A DNA stretch of 14,347 nucleotides, from NCBI GenBank assembly GCA_031418035.1, contig JANOWU010000144.1, positions 1-14,347 on the forward strand, read 5' to 3'. This DNA is from JANOYY01 sp031418035. Its GTDB lineage: Bacteria > Actinomycetota > Acidimicrobiia > Acidimicrobiales > JANYDT01. The notes under the pieces were generated by a model that was not told the DNA's origin, made no database searches, and worked only from the letters and a program-made list of their open reading frames with translations. Positions 8,201 to 14,212 of the stretch are shown piece by piece (within the stretch, counting starts at the first letter, position 1; the number at the start of each line of letters is the position of its first letter). Both the position numbers and the translations under genes were made by a program.

Positions 8201-8531
8201 CAGCGTTCGAAACTCCCTCAAGCCTGCCCCGATTGGCGACCATGATGTATTCCACCAGGCGGGTCTCGCAATGGTTCGCAGCGTCACTGCGTACCAACCG
8301 CATCCACTGCCCGTGCGGACCATTTATCTCGGGAGCGGGGAACGAGTTGCTTCCCACCTGAGCCTAAAAGGTACGTGGACAGACGATTTCCTGGGCTTCT
8401 CCGCGTTCGAGTCCCCACGCTTCGAGACGCATCTTGTCGGAGGCGGCCACAACGATCTCCTCTACAGCGCAGAAGCAGTCCGAATCGTTACTGAAGCCCT
8501 TGCCAGCCTGTCGGAGAGCACTCGAGCATGA
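5262..8531 (+). CDS. NRPS-like single-module protein: partial condensation - adenylation - carrier (PCP) - thioesterase with Cys nucleophile
   Basis: A 1089-residue cytoplasmic protein. Residues about 14-235 match only the C-terminal half of a condensation domain (DDVLLAGWTTLLHRYTDQGDLLVG; RHPIFQVGFA); the HHxxxDG half is absent. The adenylation domain (about 245-735) has A3 YTSGSTGQPKG (380-390), A4 FDVSFQE (425-431), A5 NQYGPSE (522-528), A7 YRTGDL (614-619), A8 GRIDTQVKFRG and A10 PSGKIDL (K725). The carrier domain carries LGGDSL with the phosphopantetheine serine S782. The thioesterase (about 850-1089) has GQCVGG with C909 where serine is usual, D936 27 residues later (as in the surfactin thioesterase) and H1063. 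It should activate one amino acid, hold it on the carrier, then release or transfer it. Pocket residues read by eye are D-V-Q-V-Y-A-Q-V-V-K, closest to proline codes. It is coupled by ATGA to the next gene. The acceptor is unknown; the locus suggests a glycan amine. Confidence 0.93.
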   Translation: MKYMLERHVNRSNDEWISFLDGAPIDIGLPTFATGTNVCVVERAIDRAPVTARAEDWQVTPDDVLLAGWTTLLHRYTDQGDLLVGRGSSEPDSILRVLVSPATTTYDIAREAARLRVLQEGRRLDLSEILAEIGAEAPVDRHPIFQVGFASSPAPGDVGGWRANFVPCDLLLHASHSGDSIHLTIRARGSDSSKAFAERLADHLVTVLRATTNDDDPRTVPMLSASELEELAGWNRTAQEFPEVDVVGLFADVVRNHGNVCALEFHDEQITYAELNDRSNALADELRHLGVNVDVPVAISVERSPALIVAVLATLKAFGTYVPIDVSYPADRRQYMLDDAKPAVVLTGPDQAGNVVVTKTDHDAKPPQRHDRERLGYLIYTSGSTGQPKGVALPERALRNLIHWQLHRPGFVHGARTLQFTSLSFDVSFQEIMSTLCSGGTLILVDDATRRNPLEFHRVVIDRKIERLFLPFVALRGLANAACSSKEFPVQLTEVYTAGEQLVIDETMREFLRGLPSCLLENQYGPSESHVVSAYTVSSHPAEWEALQPIGGPIANTQLFVLDAARRHRPVGVSGELYIGGVCLADGYLGRPELTAERFVDVDLGGPFGTSRLYRTGDLVHWRADGNLVFQGRIDTQVKFRGFRIELGEIGAVLSAHPDIEQAVAVVREGDGSGSRLVAFCTPKGATPDVSLESLHTYAKKQLPVHMVPSHYSVVEKFPLTPSGKIDLAGLETPEFDRSILGNAFRAPVTATELQLASIWDSLLGISAVGATDDFFALGGDSLMAVEMFAKIRETFGRDLPLGALAQSPTIEGLATAIDNGTIEWPILVPIRKTGTKNPFFCIHGGTGNVASFPNLARQLPPEYPFYGLQWDGLDGSGGTEGIVNLAKRYLDEVRSVQPEGPYVLAGQCVGGLIAQEMARFLLQQGEQVPLLIMYDSPNLSGPRYVPEPLKERAHIKAYLVKRRAMQVVGSLKSGGVSPSSVRNSLKPAPIGDHDVFHQAGLAMVRSVTAYQPHPLPVRTIYLGSGERVASHLSLKGTWTDDFLGFSAFESPRFETHLVGGGHNDLLYSAEAVRIVTEALASLSESTRA

Positions 8532-9676
8532 GCACCCCCTTCTTCACCGTTTTGGTTCCTTCGTTCTCGCAGCTGGAACAGACCCGGGCCACCGTGGAAT
8601 CTCTCTTGGCTCAGACGTTTGCCGACATCGAGATACTCGTCTGCGACAACTGGTCCATGGACGACACGTTTCAGGAGTTCTCCGAGCACCCCGACGCCCG
8701 CGTCAACGTGATGCGCCCTCCGCGCCACGGGCTGCCATCGGTCATGCTCGATGTGGCTTGGCGGCTCGCAACCGGGAAGTACATCGCGGTGCTTTCAGCG
8801 GGCGATGCGTTCGTGCCTCACGCGCTCCAACATTTCAAAGGGATCATCGACAAGACCTCAGCGAAGTTTCTTTTCGGGCGTCCTGCGGAGTACTTCGACC
8901 ACCGACTGCCGGAGTCCGACGGACGCCACGCGAACGCCGGAAAGGTAAGCATACCTAGCACCACCGGTCGGGTCATGCGCCTGCCCTCGATGTCGTACCT
9001 TTCGTCGTTCTACTCACTGACTCCGTTCTTTTCCTGGCAGCCGTCGGGCCACGTCTTCGAACGCAAGCTCGCCGAAGACGTCGCCCACCGATTCCAAGGA
9101 TTGTTCAGAGGGCCAACCCCGCAAGCCCATGCCTGGCCCGCGATTGCGTCGATGTCGAAGTGGGTCATGCTGGTCGATCGGCCGCTGTTCGTGCGACACC
9201 AAGCCCCCCGGGTCCCGCTCGGTGCAGCATCGGATGGCTCAACCGAGGCGATGGTCTTCGACGTGCACGAAGGCTGGGAGGTCGACCTCACCGAGCTACC
9301 CGTCAAGGCACACACGATGATCGCCGCGCTCACGAACGGACTGTGGGGTCTCCAACGACATCCCAACGGCAAGGCTTTTGTCCCACTGGGGCGTGATGAA
9401 CTCACCTTTGCCGATCTCCTCCAGGCAGAGATCGCCAGTCGACAAAAGAGCGGCTTCCGGGTGGCCGATGGCGAACCCGAACGAGTCGCCGCCTGGCGGG
9501 CCACGCTGCCCGGACGCCCGACACCTCAGGTCTTGGTCAATCGCGTGCACGCACGTGCGGTCTCGGTTGCCTGGTCGGTGTGGTCGCGCATCGGCGCGAC
9601 CGGTGCGTCAACGAAGACCGTCAGCCCCGATCGCGCGATGGCCCAAGCCTGCGCCATCGTCGACGCAGCCCGGTAA
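8528..9676 (+). CDS. GT2-like (GT-A fold) glycosyltransferase, divergent
   Basis: A 382-residue protein. Its first 110 residues follow the GT2 pattern: FTVLVPSFSQLEQTRATVESLLAQTFADIEILVCDN, then a nucleotide-binding segment DNWSMDDT (40-47) in place of the usual DDGSTDxT, and ATGKYIAVLSAGD (81-93) where the DxD-type metal motif normally falls. These are degenerate but acceptable for the family. The remainder (about 130-382) is not recognisable and contains RHQAPRVPLG and a basic C-terminus ending VDAAR. It probably adds a sugar to the repeat unit. The start overlaps the NRPS-like stop as ATGA (8528-8531), so the two proteins are made together and may act on the same substrate. The stop TAA at 9674-9676 is itself part of the first unit of the tandem repeat that follows. 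Confidence 0.82.
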   Translation: MSTPFFTVLVPSFSQLEQTRATVESLLAQTFADIEILVCDNWSMDDTFQEFSEHPDARVNVMRPPRHGLPSVMLDVAWRLATGKYIAVLSAGDAFVPHALQHFKGIIDKTSAKFLFGRPAEYFDHRLPESDGRHANAGKVSIPSTTGRVMRLPSMSYLSSFYSLTPFFSWQPSGHVFERKLAEDVAHRFQGLFRGPTPQAHAWPAIASMSKWVMLVDRPLFVRHQAPRVPLGAASDGSTEAMVFDVHEGWEVDLTELPVKAHTMIAALTNGLWGLQRHPNGKAFVPLGRDELTFADLLQAEIASRQKSGFRVADGEPERVAAWRATLPGRPTPQVLVNRVHARAVSVAWSVWSRIGATGASTKTVSPDRAMAQACAIVDAAR

Positions 9677-9770
9677 CGCAGCCAACGCAGCCCGGCAACG
9701 CAGCCGGGTAACGCAGCCGGGTAACGCAGCCAGCAACGCAGCCAGCAACGCAGCCCGGTAACGCAGTTAG
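9662..9770. repeat. Tandem GC-rich repeat array between convergent 3' ends
   Basis: The unit AACGCAGCC plus 0-4 bases (none, CGGC, GGGT, AGC or CGGT) starts at 9675, 9684, 9697, 9710, 9723, 9735 and 9747. A degenerate copy precedes it (from 9662, inside the end of the glycosyltransferase gene) and a last partial copy begins at 9760 and runs into the stop codon of the minus-strand gene. CCCGGC at 9691-9696 and GCCGGG at 9703-9708 form a perfect 6-bp stem with a 6-base loop, and other unit pairs can do the same. There is no T-tract on either strand, so classical rho-independent termination is not shown, although the hairpins could block converging transcripts. Confidence 0.9.
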
Positions 9771-11350
9771 CGGCGCTTGGTCGTCACTTTGCGAGTTGTC
9801 TTCTTGGTGGTCTTCGTGGTCTTTTTCGTTGTCACGGCAGTGGAAGCGGTCGGCTTTGTCGTGGCGACAGCAGCAGTCTTCGGCGGTGCGGTCGTGGTGG
9901 CAGCAGCAGCGGCAAGGATCTCCGGCGTGGTGGTTCGCAGATAGGCGAAGGCATCCTTTGTGCGGTCACCGATAGGGCGCCACTCCGAGCCGGTCCAGTT
10001 CTCGAGTTCTCCGGCCTCCCACCTGGTTCCAGCTCCCCATTCAGGCAGCTTGTTTCCCGGCTGCACTCGGTATGCCACCATCGCTTGCGGAGCGTAGACC
10101 CCACTTTCGACACGGTCGAAGTCGATGTAGTAGTCGCCCGGTGCCAAGGACGTCGGGGGAAGCTCTCCGACCAAGGTAAGCCCGTTGTTTCCACAACGAA
10201 CGCCGGCGAGGCATGTCCCATTGGAGGTGCCGCCCATCGCTGGTGGGAGCGCAAATGGCACGTTCACCGTCGCCAGGACCTGATCATCAGACTTCCTACG
10301 TACGCTTAGTTTTGCCGTTCCGGCAGCAACGGGAATGATGCGAACTCCGACTTGGTCGATGAGAGTAGGAACCTCGACTCGAAAGGTCTGCCGCGAACGA
10401 GTCGACCCGTCGGTCAGACTGTTACTCCACGGAGTCGTGCCCAGGACCGGATAGACGTATCCGTTGCCGAACACCCGGCCGCTCGAGTACGTGTACTGAA
10501 CGATCGGTGTCTGGCGATACCAACCATCGCTCGTGGCCCAACAGTCGAGGAACTTTCCGACCGCCTGTGGCGCGGCACACGAACGCCATTCGTTGTTGGT
10601 GAAATGCTCCGGCGAGATCGAGGATTTTCGGCCGCGGAATCGTGCATCCCAGCGAGTGGCCGGGAGGATGGGCATCTGTGCTCGGGCATGAACGTCACCC
10701 GAGACGATGGCCCGGTTGCTCAGAAAGTTCAGGCCGTAGAAGTTTCCGGCCGAGGCCTCAGCGTCAGGGTTCGTCCAGACGGCGTGGTAGGTGCGGCCGG
10801 CTTCGAGCTTCGGGGCCGGCGTCAGTTCGAGGGGACCGAACCAAGAACCGTCGAAGTTTCCGTCCTTCTGGACTGCACCGTTGACCATTGGTCTCTCCCA
10901 GGTGTGACCACCAAGGGATGGGCCTGTTGGAAGATGGCTCTTCGGGTCATTGGCATACACATCGACGCGAACCGTCCCGCCATGACCGGCTGAATAGCAG
11001 AGATCTTCATTGACGGTTGCCGGGCACGGCGGGTACGTCTTGGGATTGTTGGCAACAAGCCAGGGTGAGATCGATACCAGGGAGCTCGTCTCGGTCGCGG
11101 TGAAGACGAAGTCCACTTCGGAGTGATCGGTGACCTGCATGCGAGAGAGGGAGTCGCCGGACCATGGAAGGCCGATCCAGTTCGGGAACCACTCTTTGGC
11201 CGGATCGTTGGTCGAGGCCGCTCGCGGTTGCGAAGCAAGGAATCCCAACGAAGCCATGACGACAAACACTGCGGCGATCGCGGCAATGGATCTCTTCGAC
11301 CGCGGTCCTCGGGTCGCTTTCATCGTATGGCCGCCATCTTTTGCCCGCAT
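9767..11350 (-). CDS. Secreted protein of unknown family with three close Cys pairs and a Thr/Lys-rich C-terminal tail
   Basis: A 527-residue protein I do not recognise. It begins with a basic region and a hydrophobic core (about residues 21-40, IAAIAAVFVVMASLGFLA) ending near QPRAAS, a typical Sec signal peptide or a single N-terminal anchor. The body (about 45-470) looks beta-rich, with many Trp/Tyr/Gly and segments such as FVFTATETSSLVSISPWL and GRTYHAVWTNP that resemble jelly-roll or carbohydrate-binding folds; that is impression only. It has six cysteines in three close pairs (PPCPATVNEDLC, SCAAPQAVGKFLDC, TCLAGVRC), suggesting local disulfides outside the cell. The last 55 residues are Thr/Ala/Pro, then strongly Thr/Lys. 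ATG 11350 was preferred over ATG 11323 because AAAGGG precedes it by 5 bases. It follows the flippase on the same strand after a 128-bp gap (11351-11478) in which I see no clear promoter or terminator. Confidence 0.8.
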   Translation of the reverse strand: MRAKDGGHTMKATRGPRSKRSIAAIAAVFVVMASLGFLASQPRAASTNDPAKEWFPNWIGLPWSGDSLSRMQVTDHSEVDFVFTATETSSLVSISPWLVANNPKTYPPCPATVNEDLCYSAGHGGTVRVDVYANDPKSHLPTGPSLGGHTWERPMVNGAVQKDGNFDGSWFGPLELTPAPKLEAGRTYHAVWTNPDAEASAGNFYGLNFLSNRAIVSGDVHARAQMPILPATRWDARFRGRKSSISPEHFTNNEWRSCAAPQAVGKFLDCWATSDGWYRQTPIVQYTYSSGRVFGNGYVYPVLGTTPWSNSLTDGSTRSRQTFRVEVPTLIDQVGVRIIPVAAGTAKLSVRRKSDDQVLATVNVPFALPPAMGGTSNGTCLAGVRCGNNGLTLVGELPPTSLAPGDYYIDFDRVESGVYAPQAMVAYRVQPGNKLPEWGAGTRWEAGELENWTGSEWRPIGDRTKDAFAYLRTTTPEILAAAAATTTAPPKTAAVATTKPTASTAVTTKKTTKTTKKTTRKVTTKRR

Positions 11351-11355
11351 GAATT

Positions 11356-11361
11356 CCCTTT
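11356..11361 (-). promoter_or_regulatory. Ribosome binding site supporting the upstream ATG of the secreted-protein gene
   Basis: AAAGGG on the minus strand lies 5 bases before ATG 11350. The in-frame alternative ATG at 11323 has only a weak GATGGCGG-like sequence upstream. The longer start adds nine residues before the basic n-region of the signal peptide. Confidence 0.5.
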
Positions 11362-11478
11362 GGTTCCCGTCGAAACGCCTGCAAGTCTTTCAGGAAGCGA
11401 TACATCTTGTCGGCGCCTCGCTGCTCGAAACGTGTGCACTTGCCCACGTAGCGTACTCGCGCGCATTGTGGTTACCTC

Positions 11479-12972
11479 TTAGCGCGAATTACGTAGAGAC
11501 TTCATAGCCGGAAGCACCTGCCCGACGGAGAGGCCGAACAGCAAAGCCCCCACGAGCGCTCCCTGAAAACGGGTGCCGGAGAAGGCGCACCACGAGAGTA
11601 GGAACACGCACACAAAGACCTGGAGGAACAACCGGAACACACACCCCTTGGCCCACCGCCGGGCATGGGGAGGGATCTTGCGGATCCCGGCGACCAGCCC
11701 GATAGCCATGTGGGAGACGGTCAGTGCCGACATGACCGCGGTCGCACCGATGGCCGCCTCGAAGCGGAAGAACCACCACGCAGCTGCTGCGAGAAACGCG
11801 GGAATACACCCGAGGGCCAAGATACGTGAAAGCCGGTCAACCGGATACGTGGCCCAGCTTGCGGATAAAACGCCGACGCCGACAGCTTCGAGCGCATAGT
11901 GCAGACCCAGGAACGACATGAAGCGGACACTGTCCACTTCGAACGTCTTGCCGTAGATCGGCATGACATAGGTGAGGAACAGTCCCGCCGAAGACCCCAG
12001 CATGAGGATGGCTCCCGCAAAGGCTTCGATCATCTTGAAGGACTTGATGAACAAGTCGGACTCAGCGTGCTTGCGATCGACAACACTCGAAAAGTTCGAG
12101 AGTTCGAAGAAGGCCGCAACGGTCGACATTTGGCGAGCCACGGTGTCGGAGCGCGAGAACGCGGCCACGCTTGCATCGGAGACCGCCCGTTCGACGGATG
12201 ATCCCCCGACCGAGCGGTAGCCGAGGCTGACGATAAAGGGTGGGAACGACTTCACCAGGCTTGCGCCGGCGTTCGACGCGATCAGCGTGTTTTGCATTCG
12301 GCGGATGTCTTCGGTGGCCTGCGATCGGTCTCGTTTTGGCACGAATGGCCAGATCGTCGACTTCATCTGCCACGCTTTGAAGATCGCGATTGCCCCGTTT
12401 CCGATGACCTGAGCAACGACCAGATTCCAGTAGGTGCGGCCGAGGATCGGTACGGCGAGCAATACGAGCGCAGCGTGGATCACCGGGCTTAGGGCGCGAA
12501 GGCCCCCGACGGTTCCCGAACGGTTCGCCGAAAGAAGCACCCCGTCGAGCGACGCGATGGTGTTGTCGATCACGAGGAACGCTAGGAGCAACACCACGGA
12601 CAGCGGGAACAGCGAAGGCTTGTCGAGGAACCCGATAAACACGACGGCGCTGCCAATTGTCGCGACCGCAACCACGCGCGCCGTGACTCGAAAGCTCGTC
12701 GTCAACACGGACCAGAAAGCGAGACGGCTTCCGTGATCGCCCGTTACTCGCAGCACGAGACGCTGTTCACCGATACTCGACAGCGACGTCGCCACGAGGG
12801 CGGGCGCAGCGGCGAGGACATACTTCCCGAGTTCTGGCGCTCCGATGAGTCGGCCGGTGATGAGCGAGAGAATCAGCCCGGTCACCGTTGACCCGAGGGT
12901 CGATCCTATGCTCACGAAGCCCATCCGAAGGCGGCCCTTGGACGTTGTGGTTGTTGCTGCCGCTGCGGTCAT
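11479..12972 (-). CDS. Wzx/MATE-like polysaccharide repeat-unit flippase (MVF/MOP superfamily)
   Basis: A 497-residue polytopic membrane protein with about 12 hydrophobic segments (roughly 17-40, 51-66, 99-116, 121-140, 161-178, 182-200, 315-339, 351-370, 382-402, 405-430, 446-464 and 471-489), the arrangement of Wzx and related MOP-superfamily exporters. The opening TLGSTVTGLILSLITGRLIGAPELGKY resembles the first helix and Gly-x-x-x-Gly-Tyr start common to these flippases. It would move the completed polyprenyl-pyrophosphate-linked repeat unit from the cytoplasmic to the outer leaflet. Substrate is not deducible. The start at 12972 is preceded by a strong ribosome site; Met17 is a weaker alternative. 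Neighbours are a GT4 gene upstream and the secreted protein downstream on the same strand, so these probably form one transcript. No Wzy polymerase is in the window, though one could lie beyond either edge. Confidence 0.85.
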   Translation of the reverse strand: MTAAAATTTTSKGRLRMGFVSIGSTLGSTVTGLILSLITGRLIGAPELGKYVLAAAPALVATSLSSIGEQRLVLRVTGDHGSRLAFWSVLTTSFRVTARVVAVATIGSAVVFIGFLDKPSLFPLSVVLLLAFLVIDNTIASLDGVLLSANRSGTVGGLRALSPVIHAALVLLAVPILGRTYWNLVVAQVIGNGAIAIFKAWQMKSTIWPFVPKRDRSQATEDIRRMQNTLIASNAGASLVKSFPPFIVSLGYRSVGGSSVERAVSDASVAAFSRSDTVARQMSTVAAFFELSNFSSVVDRKHAESDLFIKSFKMIEAFAGAILMLGSSAGLFLTYVMPIYGKTFEVDSVRFMSFLGLHYALEAVGVGVLSASWATYPVDRLSRILALGCIPAFLAAAAWWFFRFEAAIGATAVMSALTVSHMAIGLVAGIRKIPPHARRWAKGCVFRLFLQVFVCVFLLSWCAFSGTRFQGALVGALLFGLSVGQVLPAMKSLRNSR

Positions 12973-12976
12973 AGTG

Positions 12977-12984
12977 CCTCCTTT
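12977..12984 (-). promoter_or_regulatory. Strong Shine-Dalgarno site of the flippase gene
   Basis: The minus strand reads AAAGGAGG followed by CACT and ATG, a near-perfect match to the 16S anti-Shine-Dalgarno with short spacing. It is the strongest ribosome site in the window and favours ATG 12972 over the internal Met17. Confidence 0.75.
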
Positions 12985-13019
12985 CGTGATTGCGTCGTTA
13001 ACCCAGGACTACCCGAATC

Positions 13020-13072
13020 ATCAAGCTATAGAACAGATAATGAACAGATAATGATCAAGCGATAGAGCAGAT
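13020..13072 (-). repeat. Duplicated gene 3' end plus 11-bp tandem repeat
   Basis: Two 19-base copies, 13020-13038 and 13054-13072, match at 17 of 19 positions with a 34-bp period. The second copy is the 3' end of the glycosyltransferase gene (codons for ICSIA and TGA). The first is a downstream copy that also reads ICSIA-stop, its two differences falling at third codon positions. Between them an 11-base sequence (GAACAGATAAT on the plus strand) is repeated exactly at 13031-13041 and 13042-13052. The stretch is much more AT-rich than the rest of the window and lies just upstream of the flippase gene, so it may also hold promoter elements, although I see no good -35/-10 pair. Confidence 0.8.
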
Positions 13073-14212
13073 GTCGTCGTACAGCTCGATCAGCCCGCGT
13101 TTTTCGCTCGTCCAACTCAGACGTTCGAGCACTGCTCGTCGGCCGTTCGCGCCACACTGAGCCGCTCGGGTCGGTTCGGTCAGCGCCACAAGGGCGTCGG
13201 CAATCTCCACCGGGTTGCGGGGATTTACCCGGATACCAATGTCGTCGGATCCCGCGATGTCTCGGTGCGCGTGGAGATCCGAATACACGATGGGCAGCGA
13301 CGCCTCCATGAACTCGATCATCTTGACCGACCAGGCAATGTCGTTGCTTCCCTCCGGAAGGTGCGGTACAAGCCCGATGGTGGCGCGTCGTTGGAGAGCC
13401 AACGTGTCTGTTCGAGAAAGGCGTCCGAGGTAGCTGACGCGATCTTGGAGATCAAGCTCGGTGACCAGTGACATGAGTTCCTGAATCAGGCCGTCGTCGC
13501 ATGGCCCGGCGATTTCGAAGCGGAGCGCAACGCCTCGATCTCGAACGATTGCCATCGCCTGCACAGCCTCCCGAAGCCCGCGGTCGGGAAGGATTGTTCC
13601 CGTGTAGACGGCCATCGGGGCCATGTCCGGTGGCCGTTGTGCTTCGGGGCCGGGAACGGGAAAGTTTCGCAGCACAACGACACGCTTGTTGAATGTGCTG
13701 TAGCGCGGCACGAACGCCGGGACGGCCACGGTGATGGCAACGCACTGGCGAGCAGATCGCTTCTCGGAAAGGTTCCACCACCATGCCAATGGGCCACGAA
13801 GATGCGATGGAATCCAGTAGCGGCTGTGCGCCAGCTCGACGTAGTCCTCGTGCACGTCCCAGATGATTTTTGCCGATCGACAGAGTGTGACCACGGGCCC
13901 GAGCAACATTGGTTCATGGACGTGAATGACATCAGGCTTGAGCTTGCGAACCTGAAGTGCGACCCGCCACGATTCGATGCCTCGCCGTATGCGGCTTTCG
14001 TCCTTGCGGACGAGGTGGACGGTGGCGCAGGGCGTGATGGGATTCACCGGGGCTGACGCGAAGAGGTGCACGTCGTAACCGGCATCGGCAACGGCCTTAC
14101 AGAACTGGTGATGTACCCGTCCGTCGTCGACGTTATGGGTCATGCACACATGACAAACGACCACCTGACCGCGACGCTTCGATTTGTCGGAGGTGGTGAG
14201 GTCGGCGGTCAT
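13055..14212 (-). CDS. GT4-type (GT-B fold) glycosyltransferase, paralogue of the 2600-3787 gene
   Basis: A 385-residue GT-B glycosyltransferase. The N-terminal domain has VVVCHVCMTHNVDDGRV, LKPDVIHVHEPMLLG (about 91-105) and IIWDVHEDYVELA (about 117-129). The C-terminal domain has VYTGTILPDRGLREAVQAM, YLGRLSRTDTLALQ and the donor-binding region SNDIAWSVKMIEFMEASLPIVY. The same blocks occur in the same order in the plus-strand gene at 2600-3787, so the two are paralogues likely to use related acceptors. It would act in the cytoplasm on the lipid-linked repeat. The start ATG overlaps the stop of the upstream minus-strand gene as ATGA (14209-14212), which implies coupling and supports this start. 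The last codons (ICSIA-stop) are duplicated just downstream. Confidence 0.92.
   Translation of the reverse strand: MTADLTTSDKSKRRGQVVVCHVCMTHNVDDGRVHHQFCKAVADAGYDVHLFASAPVNPITPCATVHLVRKDESRIRRGIESWRVALQVRKLKPDVIHVHEPMLLGPVVTLCRSAKIIWDVHEDYVELAHSRYWIPSHLRGPLAWWWNLSEKRSARQCVAITVAVPAFVPRYSTFNKRVVVLRNFPVPGPEAQRPPDMAPMAVYTGTILPDRGLREAVQAMAIVRDRGVALRFEIAGPCDDGLIQELMSLVTELDLQDRVSYLGRLSRTDTLALQRRATIGLVPHLPEGSNDIAWSVKMIEFMEASLPIVYSDLHAHRDIAGSDDIGIRVNPRNPVEIADALVALTEPTRAAQCGANGRRAVLERLSWTSEKRGLIELYDDICSIA

Noticed and set aside
7368..8357. Minus-strand open frame (329 codons) antisense to the carrier and thioesterase domains
   Set aside because: It is a shadow of the NRPS-like gene, with no domain signal and no ribosome site noted.
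9662..9770. CRISPR array
   Set aside because: Units are 9-13 bp with no spacer-length unique sequence between them, and there are no cas genes, so it is a simple tandem repeat.
10352..10993. Plus-strand open frame (213 codons) inside the secreted-protein gene
   Set aside because: It is antisense to the gene with signal peptide, Cys pairs and ribosome site, and its composition is not protein-like.
11351..11478. Small gene in the flippase-secreted protein gap
   Set aside because: A minus-strand frame starts at 11447 but continues out of frame into the secreted-protein gene as a shadow. No independent motif or ribosome site was seen.
13020..13053. Promoter in the AT-rich gap before the flippase gene
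   Set aside because: TATAGC resembles a -10 box on the minus strand, but no -35 match is found at suitable spacing. The sequence is explained by the duplicated gene end.
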